From the NCBI RefSeq assembly GCF_004216895.1, contig NZ_SGXE01000001.1, positions 1,532,208 through 1,596,207 of the forward strand: DNA of 64,000 bases, read 5' to 3'. Shown one piece after another: positions 30,494 through 40,612 of the stretch (within the stretch, counting starts at the first letter, position 1; each line of letters begins with the position of its first letter). This DNA comes from Aquimarina brevivitae (GTDB lineage Bacteria; Bacteroidota; Bacteroidia; Flavobacteriales; Flavobacteriaceae). The translations under genes and the position numbers were made by a program. The notes beneath the pieces were generated by a model that saw only the letters and a list, made by a program, of their open reading frames with translations, had not been told where the DNA came from and searched no databases.

Positions 30494-31702
30494 ATGATAA
30501 CCTTCGGAATAATAAAAGAACGTAAAAATCCGCCAGATCGTCGTGTCGTTTTTTCACCTCGGGGTTTAAAAGCTGCTTCAGCACAATTTCCGGATGCCAA
30601 ATTTGTAGTAGAAAGTTCGGATATTAGAGCATTTGAAGATCAGCAATATAAAGACCTGGGTTTTGAAGTGACAGAGGATATGAGCGCTTGTGATGTACTA
30701 TTGGGAGTTAAAGAAGTGCCAATTGATGCCTTGATTCCTTATAAAAAATATTTTTTCTTTTCGCATACGATTAAAAAACAACCCTACAACCGTAAGTTGT
30801 TACAAGCCGTGTTAGCAAAGAATATCGAACTGTACGATCACGAAGTTATCGTTAATAAAGCAGGGTTTAGGCTTATTGGTTTTGGGAGATATGCAGGTAT
30901 TGTTGGTGCTTATAATGCGTTTAGAACCTGGGGCTTGAAAGAAAGGAGTTTCACCTTACCCAAGGCTGAATCCTTACAAAATCAACAAGAGCTGGTGGAT
31001 ACACTTAATGAAGTGCAATTACCAGCTATGAAAATTGTACTTACCGGATCCGGTAAAGTAGGAGGAGGTGCTAAGGAGATTTTGGATGCTATGCAACTAC
31101 GCGAAGTTACTGTTGACGAGTTTTTAGCCCAGCAATTCAATGAACCGGTCTACGTACAGATCGATGTGTTGGACTACAATAAGCGAAAGGACGGGGCGGT
31201 AAAGGATAAGACGGATTTTTACCAAAACCCAAAGGAGTACGAAAGTGATTTTATGAAATTTGCTAAGGTGGCTGATTTGTATATAGCAGGACACTTTTTT
31301 GGTGATGATTCACCATATATTTTTACAAGAGAGGACGCCAAGTCCCAGGATTTCAATATTAAAGTTGTGGCAGATGTATCTTGCGATATTGATGGTCCTG
31401 TTGCGTCTACCATACGTCCGTCTACCATTGCGGATCCCATCTATGGGTATAATCCTACGACCGAAAGTGAAGATGATTATTTAAAAGCGGATAGTATTGC
31501 TGTTATGGCGGTTGATAATTTGCCGTGCGAATTACCCAGAGATGCTAGCGAGGGGTTTGGAGAGATGTTTTTAGCCTCTGTATTACCAGCTTTTTTTAAC
31601 GGTGATAAAGATGGTGTTCTAGCACGGGCACGGATGACCAAAGATGGTCAATTGACAGAACGGTATAGTTACCTAAACGATTACGTATCCCACACTAACT
31701 AA
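30494..31702 (+). CDS. NAD(P)-dependent alanine/saccharopine dehydrogenase-like protein
   Basis: 402 aa from ATG 30494 ([22 protein letters not shown]), which lies after the promoter; the frame extends upstream to 30422 through promoter sequence. The N-terminal AlaDH/PNT substrate domain starts [11 protein letters not shown]. The Rossmann nucleotide site is seen in [18 protein letters not shown] (about 200), and the C-terminal half shows [29 protein letters not shown]. This matches the lysine-forming saccharopine dehydrogenase-like group rather than classical alanine dehydrogenase; the substrate is uncertain. It is followed 11 nt later by pyrF. Confidence 0.85.
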   Translation: MITFGIIKERKNPPDRRVVFSPRGLKAASAQFPDAKFVVESSDIRAFEDQQYKDLGFEVTEDMSACDVLLGVKEVPIDALIPYKKYFFFSHTIKKQPYNRKLLQAVLAKNIELYDHEVIVNKAGFRLIGFGRYAGIVGAYNAFRTWGLKERSFTLPKAESLQNQQELVDTLNEVQLPAMKIVLTGSGKVGGGAKEILDAMQLREVTVDEFLAQQFNEPVYVQIDVLDYNKRKDGAVKDKTDFYQNPKEYESDFMKFAKVADLYIAGHFFGDDSPYIFTREDAKSQDFNIKVVADVSCDIDGPVASTIRPSTIADPIYGYNPTTESEDDYLKADSIAVMAVDNLPCELPRDASEGFGEMFLASVLPAFFNGDKDGVLARARMTKDGQLTERYSYLNDYVSHTN

Positions 31703-31713
31703 TTGCAAAGCCT

Positions 31714-32544
31714 ATGACAATTAACACCTTAATTCATCAAATCAAAAGAAAAAAATCCTTTTTATGCGTGGGGTTAGATACCGACCTGGCTAAAATACCT
31801 GCGGTACTACTTGATAAGGAAGATCCAATTTTTGAATTTAATAAGGCGATTATTGATGCTACGCATCGGTTTGCAGTGGCGTATAAACCGAATATCGCTT
31901 TTTACGAAGCCCACGGGATCAAAGGATGGGAGTCTTTAAAAAAAACGATAGCCTATTTAAATAGAACGTATCCTGAGGTCTTTACGATTGCGGATGCGAA
32001 ACGTGGAGATATTGGCAATACCAGTACCATGTATGCCAAGGCTTTTTTTGAGGATTTAGATTTTGATTCTGTAACCGTAGCTCCGTATATGGGTAAAGAC
32101 TCTGTAGAGCCATTTTTAGCTTTTGAAGATAAGGTTACTATACTATTGGCATTAACGTCTAATCCCGGAGCCTTTGATTTTCAGATGCAACAGTCTAAAG
32201 AAGGTGATATACTGTATCAGAAAGTGATTAAAGAGTCCTTACAATGGAACAATAGTGAAAATCTAATGTATGTTGTTGGGGCTACCAAAGCGGAGTTTTT
32301 AGGTGAAATCAGAAAATTAATCCCAAACAATTTTTTGTTGGTTCCGGGTGTGGGAGCGCAAGGTGGAAGTTTAGAAGAGGTATGCAAGTATGGACTCAAT
32401 GATGCTGTGGGATTGTTAGTTAATTCTTCCAGAGGAATAATATATGCTTCAAAGGAGCAGGATTTTGCAGACGCAGCTGCGCAGCAAGCAGAAGCGCTAC
32501 AAAAGCAAATGGAATCAATTTTAATACAGGAGAAATTAGTATAA
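31714..32544 (+). CDS. pyrF: orotidine 5'-phosphate decarboxylase (type 2)
   Basis: 276 aa, the longer type 2 family. Last step of UMP synthesis. The catalytic cluster [13 protein letters not shown] (Lys96) is present, as are CVGLDTD at the start and the phosphate loop [11 protein letters not shown]. It is probably cotranscribed with the dehydrogenase gene and ends at a terminator hairpin. Confidence 0.96.
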   Translation: MTINTLIHQIKRKKSFLCVGLDTDLAKIPAVLLDKEDPIFEFNKAIIDATHRFAVAYKPNIAFYEAHGIKGWESLKKTIAYLNRTYPEVFTIADAKRGDIGNTSTMYAKAFFEDLDFDSVTVAPYMGKDSVEPFLAFEDKVTILLALTSNPGAFDFQMQQSKEGDILYQKVIKESLQWNNSENLMYVVGATKAEFLGEIRKLIPNNFLLVPGVGAQGGSLEEVCKYGLNDAVGLLVNSSRGIIYASKEQDFADAAAQQAEALQKQMESILIQEKLV

Positions 32545-32550
32545 AAAAAT

Positions 32551-32583
32551 AAGGTTTAGAACATTTTCTAAACCTTACTCTTT
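32551..32583 (+). terminator. pyrF terminator
   Basis: AAGGTTTAGAA-CATT-TTCTAAACCTT, perfect 11-bp stem, followed by ACTCTTTTTT. Confidence 0.9.
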
Positions 32584-32618
32584 TTTGATCAGTTAGTTAT
32601 TCATTAACTGATCAAAAA
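32581..32618. terminator. second hairpin, terminator for the small minus-strand gene
   Basis: TTTTTTGATCAGTTA...TAACTGATCAAAAA with 9-bp core stem, immediately after the pyrF terminator. In the minus direction it follows the stop codon of the 38-aa gene. Confidence 0.75.
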
Positions 32619-32630
32619 TAAAAATGTGTG

Positions 32631-32747
32631 CTATCGCAGATTGGCATTAAATACGTGCTTAGCATAACCGTATAATCCGTATGCGATAAAAGCCACAAAA
32701 AATGCAATTAGTGCATAAATTCCTATATTAAGTATTTCTGTACTCAT
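32631..32747 (-). CDS. 38-residue single-span membrane microprotein
   Basis: MSTEILNIGIYALIAFFVAF followed by IAYGLYGYAKHVFNANLR. One clear membrane helix (about 8-26) is followed by a short basic tail. ATG start, TAG stop, own terminator (32581-32618). This layout suggests a real small gene, possibly a small subunit of a membrane complex. No homologue is recognised from memory. Confidence 0.65.
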   Translation of the reverse strand: MSTEILNIGIYALIAFFVAFIAYGLYGYAKHVFNANLR

Positions 32748-32879
32748 AGCCCCAAGTTTTTTAGTTAAACAATATTCTAATATAGGGAATTTTCTCCTGA
32801 AACTAAAATGTAACCGCTTGTTTTTTAACTATTTGTGATAATTTTATAAATTGATTAACGCTATATAAAAACTACCATT

Positions 32880-33671
32880 TTGCAAATTAGAGATCAAATC
32901 GGAAGAGTTATTGAAATCCCTGAGCCTCCTAAACGTATCGTATGCCTGGTGCCTTCACTTACTGAATTACTGGTAGACTTAGGGCTTAGTGATCGTATCG
33001 TTGGTGTTACTAAGTTTTGCGTGCACCCTAAGGATTTGCGCAAAGACAAAGCCGTAGTTGGAGGTACCAAATCAGTACATTTTGATAAAATCGCTGCACT
33101 GCGTCCGGATATAATTCTTTATAATAAGGAAGAAAACACCAAAGAAATGGTTACTGCTTTAGAACGTGCTTATACTGTCCATGTTTCAGATATCAATACG
33201 ATGGAGGAAGCGTTATCTTGTATCGTAGATTATGGAACTATTTTCGGGGTAGCTCAAACAGCAAAGACCTTGGTCGCTTCGATTAGCGAAAAACAGAAGG
33301 ATTTTCAAGCGTTTTCAGCAGCATTAGAAACCAAAAGAGTTGCATACTTTATTTGGAAAGATCCCTGGATTGTGGTGGGAAAGGATACATTTATCAACCA
33401 TATGCTTAAACTTGTCAAATTCGATAACGTATATGCAGCTAAATCAAGATATCCCGAAATAACACTTGCTGAATTGGAAGCCATTACGGATTTAGATGCT
33501 GTGCTATTATCTTCAGAGCCTTTTCCATTTAAAGAAAAGCATATACAGTTCATTCAACAAAAATTACCTAATGTCTCGGTCTATTTAGTAGATGGTGAAT
33601 ACTTTTCTTGGTATGGATCTAGATTATATAAAGCCTTTACTTATTTTAAGGCATTAAGAGCTAAGCTATAG
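32880..33671 (+). CDS. helical-backbone metal receptor (BtuF/periplasmic-binding type), apparently cytoplasmic
   Basis: 263 aa from TTG 32880 (MQIRDQIGRVIEIPEPPKRIVCLVPSLTELLVDLGL). PF01497-type fold: RIVGVTKFCVHP, VGGTKSVHFDKIAALRPDIILYNKEEN, and IWKDPWIVVGKDTFINHMLKL. Unlike true solute-binding proteins it has no signal peptide, which is common for this Bacteroidota group. No ABC permease or ATPase is adjacent. The ligand could be a corrinoid or metal chelate. Confidence 0.82.
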   Translation: MQIRDQIGRVIEIPEPPKRIVCLVPSLTELLVDLGLSDRIVGVTKFCVHPKDLRKDKAVVGGTKSVHFDKIAALRPDIILYNKEENTKEMVTALERAYTVHVSDINTMEEALSCIVDYGTIFGVAQTAKTLVASISEKQKDFQAFSAALETKRVAYFIWKDPWIVVGKDTFINHMLKLVKFDNVYAAKSRYPEITLAELEAITDLDAVLLSSEPFPFKEKHIQFIQQKLPNVSVYLVDGEYFSWYGSRLYKAFTYFKALRAKL

Positions 33672-33686
33672 CTTTTCATTGTCTTC

Positions 33687-33872
33687 TTAAGAAGCTATTT
33701 CTTTTTCTGCTTCGTAGTCTTTTATTTTAGACAATAACTGTTTCGCTTCAAGATTCAGTGCATCACTTTTTTTCTTATCGCTTAACGCTAGCTGATAAGA
33801 TTTTTTCATAAGCTTACAGTATTTCTCTTTAAGTAATTGAAGTTCAGTTTTATTTTGTATCCAATCAAACAT
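33687..33872 (-). CDS. Lacal_2735-family small protein
   Basis: 61 aa from ATG 33872 (MFDWIQNKTELQLLKEKYCKL); an in-frame ATG at 33884 gives 65 aa. Amphipathic, lysine-rich helical protein. It matches the pattern of the small Lacal_2735 family of Flavobacteriia: short aromatic start, then LLKEKYCKLMKKSYQLA and an A-rich helix to the end. Function unknown. Confidence 0.75.
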   Translation of the reverse strand: MFDWIQNKTELQLLKEKYCKLMKKSYQLALSDKKKSDALNLEAKQLLSKIKDYEAEKEIAS

Positions 33873-33972
33873 TAATTTTTCCATAATTTGGTTATAAAAC
33901 TAATAGAATTGAAGGTAATTTATTCTTAATGAGTCGTTAAGCTTACGATAAAGATGCTTAAAATTGTATAAT

Positions 33973-34010
33973 AAAAAACACGGAGTCCGATATCGGACTC
34001 CGTGTTTTTT
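33973..34010. terminator. strong bidirectional terminator
   Basis: A perfect palindrome whose arms are ACACGGAGTCCGA and its complement, flanked by A and T runs. It ends the susCD operon on the minus strand. Confidence 0.92.
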
Positions 34011-34032
34011 GGCTAACTCAATATATTATTTG

Positions 34033-35394
34033 TTAATACCCATCGTTTTGACTTAAGTTAGGGTTAACGTTTCTTTCTCGCTGTGGAATCGGCAATACTA
34101 ACCTTGGACTGTCATACTCTAATTCTCCAATTGGTATTTGCAAACGACGGTAATCATGTAGTTTGTTACCTTCAAACGAAAGTTCCTTTAGTCTTTCAAG
34201 GATAATATCTACATAACGTAAGCTAGTTAAAGAGAATATACCTGCGCGTGTTCTAATTATATTTACATCATTTAAAGGTGTATTCCCTACAGATGTTCCA
34301 AGTATAAAATTACTTTCTGCGCGGATAAGATATAATTCAGCCAATCGGATATATGGTATATTGGCAACACCAGATATGTATTTGTAAGTCGCTATACCTG
34401 ATCCTGTTTCGTTATCCACATAGAAGAAATTAGCTCTAGCATCGAAAAATGTATCGAATATTCCGAAAAATGGATTTTCGATAGATATGTCAGGGTTACC
34501 AGGGCGCCCTCCAAATCGGTCTGTAGCCCAAAATGTATTTAGAGCATTAGAACCATCAGACTCTGTTACTTGCCAAGCAAATACATCTTCAGAAGAGTTG
34601 TCTTGGTTGTTGTATACGTCAAATAAGGAGCTTTCTAAACGAAAGTATCCCGAGGAGATCACTTCATTAGCTAAGTCTCTAGCGCTTTCGTAATTACCAG
34701 TTTGTAATGAAACTCTAGCTAATAAAGCTTTAGCAGCATTCGCGGAAGCAAGGTCTCGATTAGAAATGGGTAACAAAAGTGCAGCTTCCTGCAGATCTAT
34801 AGTTATAAAATTGTATACATCTTCGATAGTATCTCGTTCAGGGAACTCTATATCAGCATAAGTCGTTACTGGGTTTACAACAATAGGCACGCCATCTTCT
34901 AGATTATTAATCCCTCCGTTATTAGGTTTTGCAAATAATCGAACCAAGTCGAAGTACGTAACTGCTCTTAAAAATCGAGCTTGTCCTTCCACTGAGTTTC
35001 GCTGAGATTCATTCTCAAAAACGTCAAGATTATCCAGTACAATGTTGGCCTGATTGATAATGCTGTAACTATTTAACCAATATGCCGCAACAGTTTCATT
35101 GGTAGTACTTACGTTTTTGGCATCAAATTCTGCTTGATCTGTAAAAGTACCATTCCACTGTAACTCCCCGTTGTTTCCTAACAATTCGGTTATTATGGTT
35201 ATTTGACCGCCATAACTAGCTGCTTGCCCTGCCTGAGCGTAAGCTCCGATTAAAATATTCGAAATCTTATCTGCAGTGTCAAACGCATCTTCGTTGGTTA
35301 ATGCTTGTTGAGGATCAATGTCTAATCGCTCTTCACAACTAAGTAGAAGTGTAGCGAAGAGAGTTAGTGTAATTATATATTTAAAATTCTTCAT
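34033..35394 (-). CDS. SusD/RagB-family nutrient-binding lipoprotein
   Basis: 453 aa. Lipobox at Cys20 (LLLSC), then EERLDIDPQQALTNEDAFDTADKI, a typical SusD start. Helical TPR-like segments (ARFLRAVTYFDLVRLFA, AKALLARVSLQTGNYESARDLANEVI) and the C-terminal RLAELYLIRAESNF and LERLKELSFEGNKLHDYRRL follow. It caps the SusC transporter encoded 29 nt upstream. Ends at a strong terminator. Confidence 0.95.
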   Translation of the reverse strand: MKNFKYIITLTLFATLLLSCEERLDIDPQQALTNEDAFDTADKISNILIGAYAQAGQAASYGGQITIITELLGNNGELQWNGTFTDQAEFDAKNVSTTNETVAAYWLNSYSIINQANIVLDNLDVFENESQRNSVEGQARFLRAVTYFDLVRLFAKPNNGGINNLEDGVPIVVNPVTTYADIEFPERDTIEDVYNFITIDLQEAALLLPISNRDLASANAAKALLARVSLQTGNYESARDLANEVISSGYFRLESSLFDVYNNQDNSSEDVFAWQVTESDGSNALNTFWATDRFGGRPGNPDISIENPFFGIFDTFFDARANFFYVDNETGSGIATYKYISGVANIPYIRLAELYLIRAESNFILGTSVGNTPLNDVNIIRTRAGIFSLTSLRYVDIILERLKELSFEGNKLHDYRRLQIPIGELEYDSPRLVLPIPQRERNVNPNLSQNDGY

Positions 35395-35423
35395 TGTCTT
35401 ATTTTTTTGTTGCTTGTGTTTCT

Positions 35424-38400
35424 CTAGAATTCAACGTTTACTCCAAAGGTATAGGACTTTGCTGGTGGAGCTGAGTAAAAAGATACTCCTGATCTAACAC
35501 CAGAGTTACCGTTGAAATCAGCAGTAGACTGAGGGTCATAACCATCGTAGTCTGTCAGCGTTAGTAAATTAAGTCCACTGAAGTAAAATCTTACCTTATC
35601 TAAATAAAACTTGCTTGAAAATGTAGGGTCAATAGTGTATCCCAACGTTACATTTCGTAGTCTAATAAAATCAGCATTTTGTAAATATCGTGTAGAGTCT
35701 GCTTGACCATTTTCTTCATTTAATCTAGCCTGAGGCACATCTGTGATGTCCCCTGGATTTTGCCATCTGTTCAATTGGTCTACCGTTTGGTTGTCAAAAA
35801 ACTGAGCGTTTCCTGAGGTAAATTTACCTGCCTGATCAAAAATAGAAGCACCGTACTCTCCTTGTAAAATAAAGGCAAAGTCAAAATTATTAAACTTCAT
35901 AGAACTGTTAAGACTCACCTGGAATTCAGGAAATGGGTTTCCAACTACAATTCTATTGGCTTGAGAAACGTCATTGGTGGTATCTCTGTTTAAGCTACCA
36001 TCCGCATTAACAGAATTAATGTAGTAAAGTGCGTCACCATTATCAGAATCTACCCCAGCATATTCATATAAGTAGAAAGAGGAAAGGGATTCACCCTCGC
36101 GAAGAATATTAACACCATCAATAATATCTCCACTTGGAAGGTTGGTTAAGGTGTTTACATTTCTGGTAAATAATCCCGTAAGATTCCAGTTAAAATCTGA
36201 ATTAGAGATAATATTAGTGCTTAACCTAACTTCAATACCTTTATTTTCCATTTCACCAACGTTTCTTACAATGCTGGTAAAACCTGAAGTTCCTGGTACT
36301 GGCTGGTTGAATAATAGATCATTTGTAGTTTTGTTGTAGTAATCGATCTCACCAGTAACTACATTGTTAAATAATCCAAAATCAACTCCAAAATCGTACT
36401 GCGTTGTTTTCTCCCACTTTAATTCTGGGTCACCTAATTGTATTGGAGATACTCCGATTCTACGGTCGTAAGAAGTTAATCCATATAAGTTTTGGCTGGC
36501 AAAGTTTCCGATCTCTGCATTACCAGTGATCCCCCAACTCGCTCTAAGTTTTAAAGAAGAAAGAAATTGAGAGTTGCTTAAAAAGCTTTCATTAGATACT
36601 GTCCAAGCTGCCGAAGCTGCAGGGAACCAACCAAATTGTGAATTACTACCAAATCTAGAAGAACCATCTCTTCTAATACTTAGTGTCATTGCATATTTGT
36701 TAGCATAGTCAAATCTTGATCTTGCAAAATACGATAAGAAGTTATATTTCGTCTTGTTGGATCCACCATTGGTAATGATCACAGCGTTGTCTAAGGTTTG
36801 TAGATCATCTGAAGGAAATTGTTGTCCAGTAGTAAACTGACTAGCTCTTGTAGTTTCTTCAAAACTACCTCCTAAGGTTGCAGATATATCGAACTGACTA
36901 CCAATGGTAGTGTTGTATTTTAGGTAATTCGTTAGAATATAGCGTTCTGTATTGGCTGTACTTACAGTTCCAAAGCCACCTACCGAAGCAAATTCCGTTA
37001 AGCTTCCTGAAAAACGTTCTGCCGACTGACGATTAGAGTCATACCCTGCCTCTGATACGTAATTTAAATGATCGTTGATATAAAAATCTCCGTAAATATT
37101 TGCTGTAGTTCTCCAAATATCGGTCACAAATCTTCCGGTTTGTTCCTGACCTAAGAAGTTTTGATATAAGGTAGAATTACCATCCACATTGGCGGTTCCA
37201 TCCTCAAGTAAGGCAGGAGTCAATGGAGATTGTGCTACAGACTGTAATGGTGATATAAAAGAGTTGTCGTTAGAGATTCTATCAATAGTAACTTTAGATA
37301 GATTGATGTTAAATCCTGCTTTAGACTTTTCAGTAATGTTTACATCTGTCTTTCCTCTTAAGGTATATCTGTCAAGGCCATTACCTAAGATAATACCACC
37401 AGTTTTGTTATACGATGTAGACATATAATATTGCGCTTTATCCGTTCCACCAGATGCAGCTACATTAAGATCTGTGGTAACACTTTCTTGAAAAGCAAGC
37501 TCTTGCCAATCGGTATCAACTTCTCCATTTCTCCAGTCTCTACCTAAGGCAAGTTCATCAAATCTAGCTTCGATTTCTGCTTGAGAAACTCCGCTATTCT
37601 GTGCAGCTTCACTATACAATTCGATGTATTGTGCTGCATTTAAGAAATCTCTTTTCTTAGTTGTAAAGTTTAACCCCGTAGAAGTATTCAAAGTGATTTT
37701 TGGTTTGCTCTCTGTACCCTTTTTAGTAGTAATGATCACTACACCATTAGTACCACGCGCACCATATATGGCAGCAGCGGCAGCATCTTTTAAGAAATCG
37801 ATGGATTCTACATCATTAGGATTAAGCCCAATTAAAGGGTTAATCGGAGAATTGTTGATAGATTCATCTTCGTTAATTAAGGGTACACCATCTAAAACAT
37901 ATAAAGGTTCTTGAGAAGCACCAACAGTGGATACACCTCGTACTCTTACTTTAAACCCTGACTCTACACGACCAGAAAGTTGAGCTACCTGAACACCAGT
38001 TACCTGACCGGTAAATAAAGATTGGATACTAGGAAATTTAATATCTTCTATGTCTTCTGCTCTAATTGTTCCAATACTCGTAGCGATTTTTTTCTTTGTA
38101 GAAGTACCATACCCAATAATAACGATTTGATCTAAACCTTCTACATTTTCTTGCATCGTAATTTCTAACTTGGTTTCGTTCGTAACCGTAACCGTTTGTG
38201 GTAGAAAACCAACGTAAGAAAATAAAAGCTGATCACCCTTGTTCGCTTCAATAGTAAAAAAACCGTCAAAATCGGTTTGAGCTCCTTTAGTGCTATTGAC
38301 AACAGAAATGTTAGTTCCAGGTAATGGAATACCTCTATTGTCAGTAACAGTACCTGTGATAGTTAGTTCTTGTGCTAAAACTGTATTACAACATAGCAAT

Positions 38401-38438
38401 ACAAAAATAGCATAAGCCATTTTAGTAAATTTTTTCAT
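35424..38438 (-). CDS. SusC/RagA TonB-linked outer-membrane receptor
   Basis: 1004 aa. Signal peptide, then a carboxypeptidase-regulatory-like domain (ITGTVTDNRGIPLPGTNISVVN), a plug domain with VRVRGVSTVGASQEPLYVLDGVPL and the SusC signature DVESIDFLKDAAAAAIYGARGTNG, and a long beta-barrel ending in Phe (KSYTFGVNVEF). It imports glycans, peptides or other large ligands using TonB. No glycoside hydrolase, peptidase or sulfatase is in the operon, so the substrate cannot be read from context. Confidence 0.96.
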   Translation of the reverse strand: MKKFTKMAYAIFVLLCCNTVLAQELTITGTVTDNRGIPLPGTNISVVNSTKGAQTDFDGFFTIEANKGDQLLFSYVGFLPQTVTVTNETKLEITMQENVEGLDQIVIIGYGTSTKKKIATSIGTIRAEDIEDIKFPSIQSLFTGQVTGVQVAQLSGRVESGFKVRVRGVSTVGASQEPLYVLDGVPLINEDESINNSPINPLIGLNPNDVESIDFLKDAAAAAIYGARGTNGVVIITTKKGTESKPKITLNTSTGLNFTTKKRDFLNAAQYIELYSEAAQNSGVSQAEIEARFDELALGRDWRNGEVDTDWQELAFQESVTTDLNVAASGGTDKAQYYMSTSYNKTGGIILGNGLDRYTLRGKTDVNITEKSKAGFNINLSKVTIDRISNDNSFISPLQSVAQSPLTPALLEDGTANVDGNSTLYQNFLGQEQTGRFVTDIWRTTANIYGDFYINDHLNYVSEAGYDSNRQSAERFSGSLTEFASVGGFGTVSTANTERYILTNYLKYNTTIGSQFDISATLGGSFEETTRASQFTTGQQFPSDDLQTLDNAVIITNGGSNKTKYNFLSYFARSRFDYANKYAMTLSIRRDGSSRFGSNSQFGWFPAASAAWTVSNESFLSNSQFLSSLKLRASWGITGNAEIGNFASQNLYGLTSYDRRIGVSPIQLGDPELKWEKTTQYDFGVDFGLFNNVVTGEIDYYNKTTNDLLFNQPVPGTSGFTSIVRNVGEMENKGIEVRLSTNIISNSDFNWNLTGLFTRNVNTLTNLPSGDIIDGVNILREGESLSSFYLYEYAGVDSDNGDALYYINSVNADGSLNRDTTNDVSQANRIVVGNPFPEFQVSLNSSMKFNNFDFAFILQGEYGASIFDQAGKFTSGNAQFFDNQTVDQLNRWQNPGDITDVPQARLNEENGQADSTRYLQNADFIRLRNVTLGYTIDPTFSSKFYLDKVRFYFSGLNLLTLTDYDGYDPQSTADFNGNSGVRSGVSFYSAPPAKSYTFGVNVEF

Positions 38439-38463
38439 TTGAGGACTTTTAAAAATTGTGGCG

Positions 38464-38493
38464 CAAAATTAAGGTATAAAGCCTGTTTGGCAA
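38464..38493 (-). promoter_or_regulatory. susCD promoter
   Basis: -7 box TAATTTTG (complement of 38464-38471) and TTG (complement of 38491-38493) with 19-nt spacing, 26 nt before the susC start. The remaining upstream DNA to 38709 holds no gene. Confidence 0.75.
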
Positions 38494-38709
38494 TCTGACC
38501 TGACCTAAGTCCTCCTCAAATATGGTGGTAATTTTATGATGGATGTGTAAAAAAAAGGAACAGTGTTTCCGTTTTAAACACGATTAGTTACGGCTAAACC
38601 GTATTTTATGCAAAAAAATAACAATTTCACTGTGTATTGTGTAAAAAAAAACTTTTCGATGAAGGATATATATCATCGGTGTAATTACGGTAAAAACCGC
38701 ATATTTTGA

Positions 38710-39417
38710 TTAATCCTGAAGTGCAAATACGCGTCTTAATAGGTCCGTAGTTCGAGAACTTACCTTATTTCTAATCTGTTCTTCTTCTACAGCGATCATC
38801 GTATACACGCCTTTAAGTGCTTCTTGGGTAACATAATCGGTTAAATTAGGATTTACATTACTGGTAAAAGGGATACTATTGTAGCGGGTGATAATGTTTG
38901 ACCAAATCTGATCAGCTCCTACTTTGTTAAACGAATTTTTAATAACCGGATTAAATTTTTGATACAATTCGTTTTGGGTTCGTTGTTTTAAATATGATGT
39001 TGCTGCATCATCAGCACCGATTAAAATATTTTTAGCATCGTTGAAGGTAATTTGTTTTACGGCGTTTACAAAAATAGGAGTGGCCTCTTTTACAGCATCC
39101 TCTGCAGCACGATTCATAATTTTAAGTCCTTCGTCAGCCAAACTACTTAGTCCAACATCTCGTAGGGCTTTATCAACTTTTCTTAACTCTTCTGGTAATA
39201 ATATTTTTACCAATTCATTTCTATAAAATCCATCTTTAGCAGTTAGTTTAGAAACTTGCTTATCGATACCTTTATCCAAAGCCTGTCTAAGCCCATTTGC
39301 AATTTCGGTATTGGTAATGCCTAAGCCTCCACCTTGAGGTAAATTGTTGACCACTTGTTGTAGCTCTGCACAACTACTGATAGTAATGATTAGAAAGAAG
39401 CATATGATTTTTTTCAT
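38710..39417 (-). CDS. DUF4197 lipoprotein
   Basis: 235 aa from ATG 39417 (MKKIICFFLIITISSCAELQ), with a lipobox Cys16; the upstream in-frame start at 39456 would bury the signal. The rest matches DUF4197: TNTEIANGLRQALDKGIDKQVSKL, GFYRNELVKILLPEELRKVDKALRDVG, and the C-terminal TDYVTQEALKGVYTMIAVEEEQIR. Function unknown. Transcribed alone. Confidence 0.88.
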   Translation of the reverse strand: MKKIICFFLIITISSCAELQQVVNNLPQGGGLGITNTEIANGLRQALDKGIDKQVSKLTAKDGFYRNELVKILLPEELRKVDKALRDVGLSSLADEGLKIMNRAAEDAVKEATPIFVNAVKQITFNDAKNILIGADDAATSYLKQRTQNELYQKFNPVIKNSFNKVGADQIWSNIITRYNSIPFTSNVNPNLTDYVTQEALKGVYTMIAVEEEQIRNKVSSRTTDLLRRVFALQD

Positions 39418-39739
39418 AGGTTTGGATTTAGGAAGTAAAATGGTGTTGTCTACCAAAGATTGATATCTAATTCGTTTTAAAAAATATAGTGTTCATAAAT
39501 TCAAATTTAATTGATTTAATTTTGATGGAAACATAAGTAGCTTTTAAATTCGAAATGTAAGTTAAATATATACTTTAATAAAGTTTTGAAATGGATCGAT
39601 GCTACCCATATAGTTAACCTTTAAGATGTTGGATATTTGATGATTAAAAAGAAATCTGTTTTAAACGGCCCCTTAAATCCTGTTAATGATGATCATAATA
39701 AGAAATAAGTCATTACTTTTACCTTCAAATTATCCTTGA

Positions 39740-40525
39740 TTGCTGAATTACTCAAAATATAATCATAAAACAAATAAAGAATGGGTCACTTTTGTACACG
39801 GAGCAGGAGGTAGTTCATCTATTTGGTTTAAGCAAGTTCGGGAGTTCCGAAAACACTTCAATGTAATTTTATTGGATCTAAGAGGGCACGGTAATTCTAA
39901 GCCAGCTATAAAGGACGCTTTTAATAGTAAATATACTTTTGATTCGATAACTGATGATATTATAGAAGTAATGGATAAGGAGGGGATTGCATCTTCTCAT
40001 TTTATAGGGATCTCATTAGGCACTATTTTAATACGTAATCTGGCGGAACGTTTTCCTAAGAGAGTAGATAGTATGATTATGGGGGGTGCTATTATGAAAC
40101 TAAACATTAGATCTCAGATACTAATGAGGCTTGGCATTCTTTTTAAATCTGTGATACCCTATATAGTACTCTATAAATTCTTCGCGTTTATAATAATGCC
40201 CAAAAAGAACCACAAACAATCCAGATTACTTTTCGTAAAAGAGGCAAAAAAACTGTATCAAAAAGAATTTATACGTTGGTTCAGGCTAACTTCTGAGATT
40301 AATCCCTTGCTGCGTTTTTTTAGAGCAAAAGATATCGGGATACCCACTTTGTACTTAATGGGTGAGGAGGATTATTTATTTCTGCCATCAGTAAAAAAGG
40401 TAGTGCAACGGCATAAATTTTCAAGTCTTGTGGTCGTAGATAATTCTGGGCATGTAGTGAATGTGGAGCAACCAAGTATTTTCAATTCAAAATCTATTAA
40501 TTTTATTCAAAATAAATCCAGTTAA
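39740..40525 (+). CDS. alpha/beta hydrolase
   Basis: 261 aa from TTG 39740. The alpha/beta hydrolase fold has the oxyanion motif FVHGAGGSSSIWF, LLDLRGHGNS, the nucleophile elbow GISLGT (Ser near 95), a late Asp (GEEDYL) and His (NSGHVVNVEQP). Cytoplasmic. Similar small hydrolases are common in Flavobacteriia; the substrate is unknown. There is no ATG near the expected start. Confidence 0.87.
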   Translation: MLNYSKYNHKTNKEWVTFVHGAGGSSSIWFKQVREFRKHFNVILLDLRGHGNSKPAIKDAFNSKYTFDSITDDIIEVMDKEGIASSHFIGISLGTILIRNLAERFPKRVDSMIMGGAIMKLNIRSQILMRLGILFKSVIPYIVLYKFFAFIIMPKKNHKQSRLLFVKEAKKLYQKEFIRWFRLTSEINPLLRFFRAKDIGIPTLYLMGEEDYLFLPSVKKVVQRHKFSSLVVVDNSGHVVNVEQPSIFNSKSINFIQNKSS

Positions 40526-40612
40526 TATTTTTTGGAGTCTAACCTCTTATTGTTAGGATTTATGTACCAATAATTAATGTAATGGATTAGTTTGCTTTTA
40601 CTTTTTTAGGAT

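Noticed and set aside
34033..38438. Polysaccharide utilisation locus
   Set aside because: Only SusC and SusD are present; no carbohydrate-active enzyme or dedicated regulator is adjacent, so the term is not supported.
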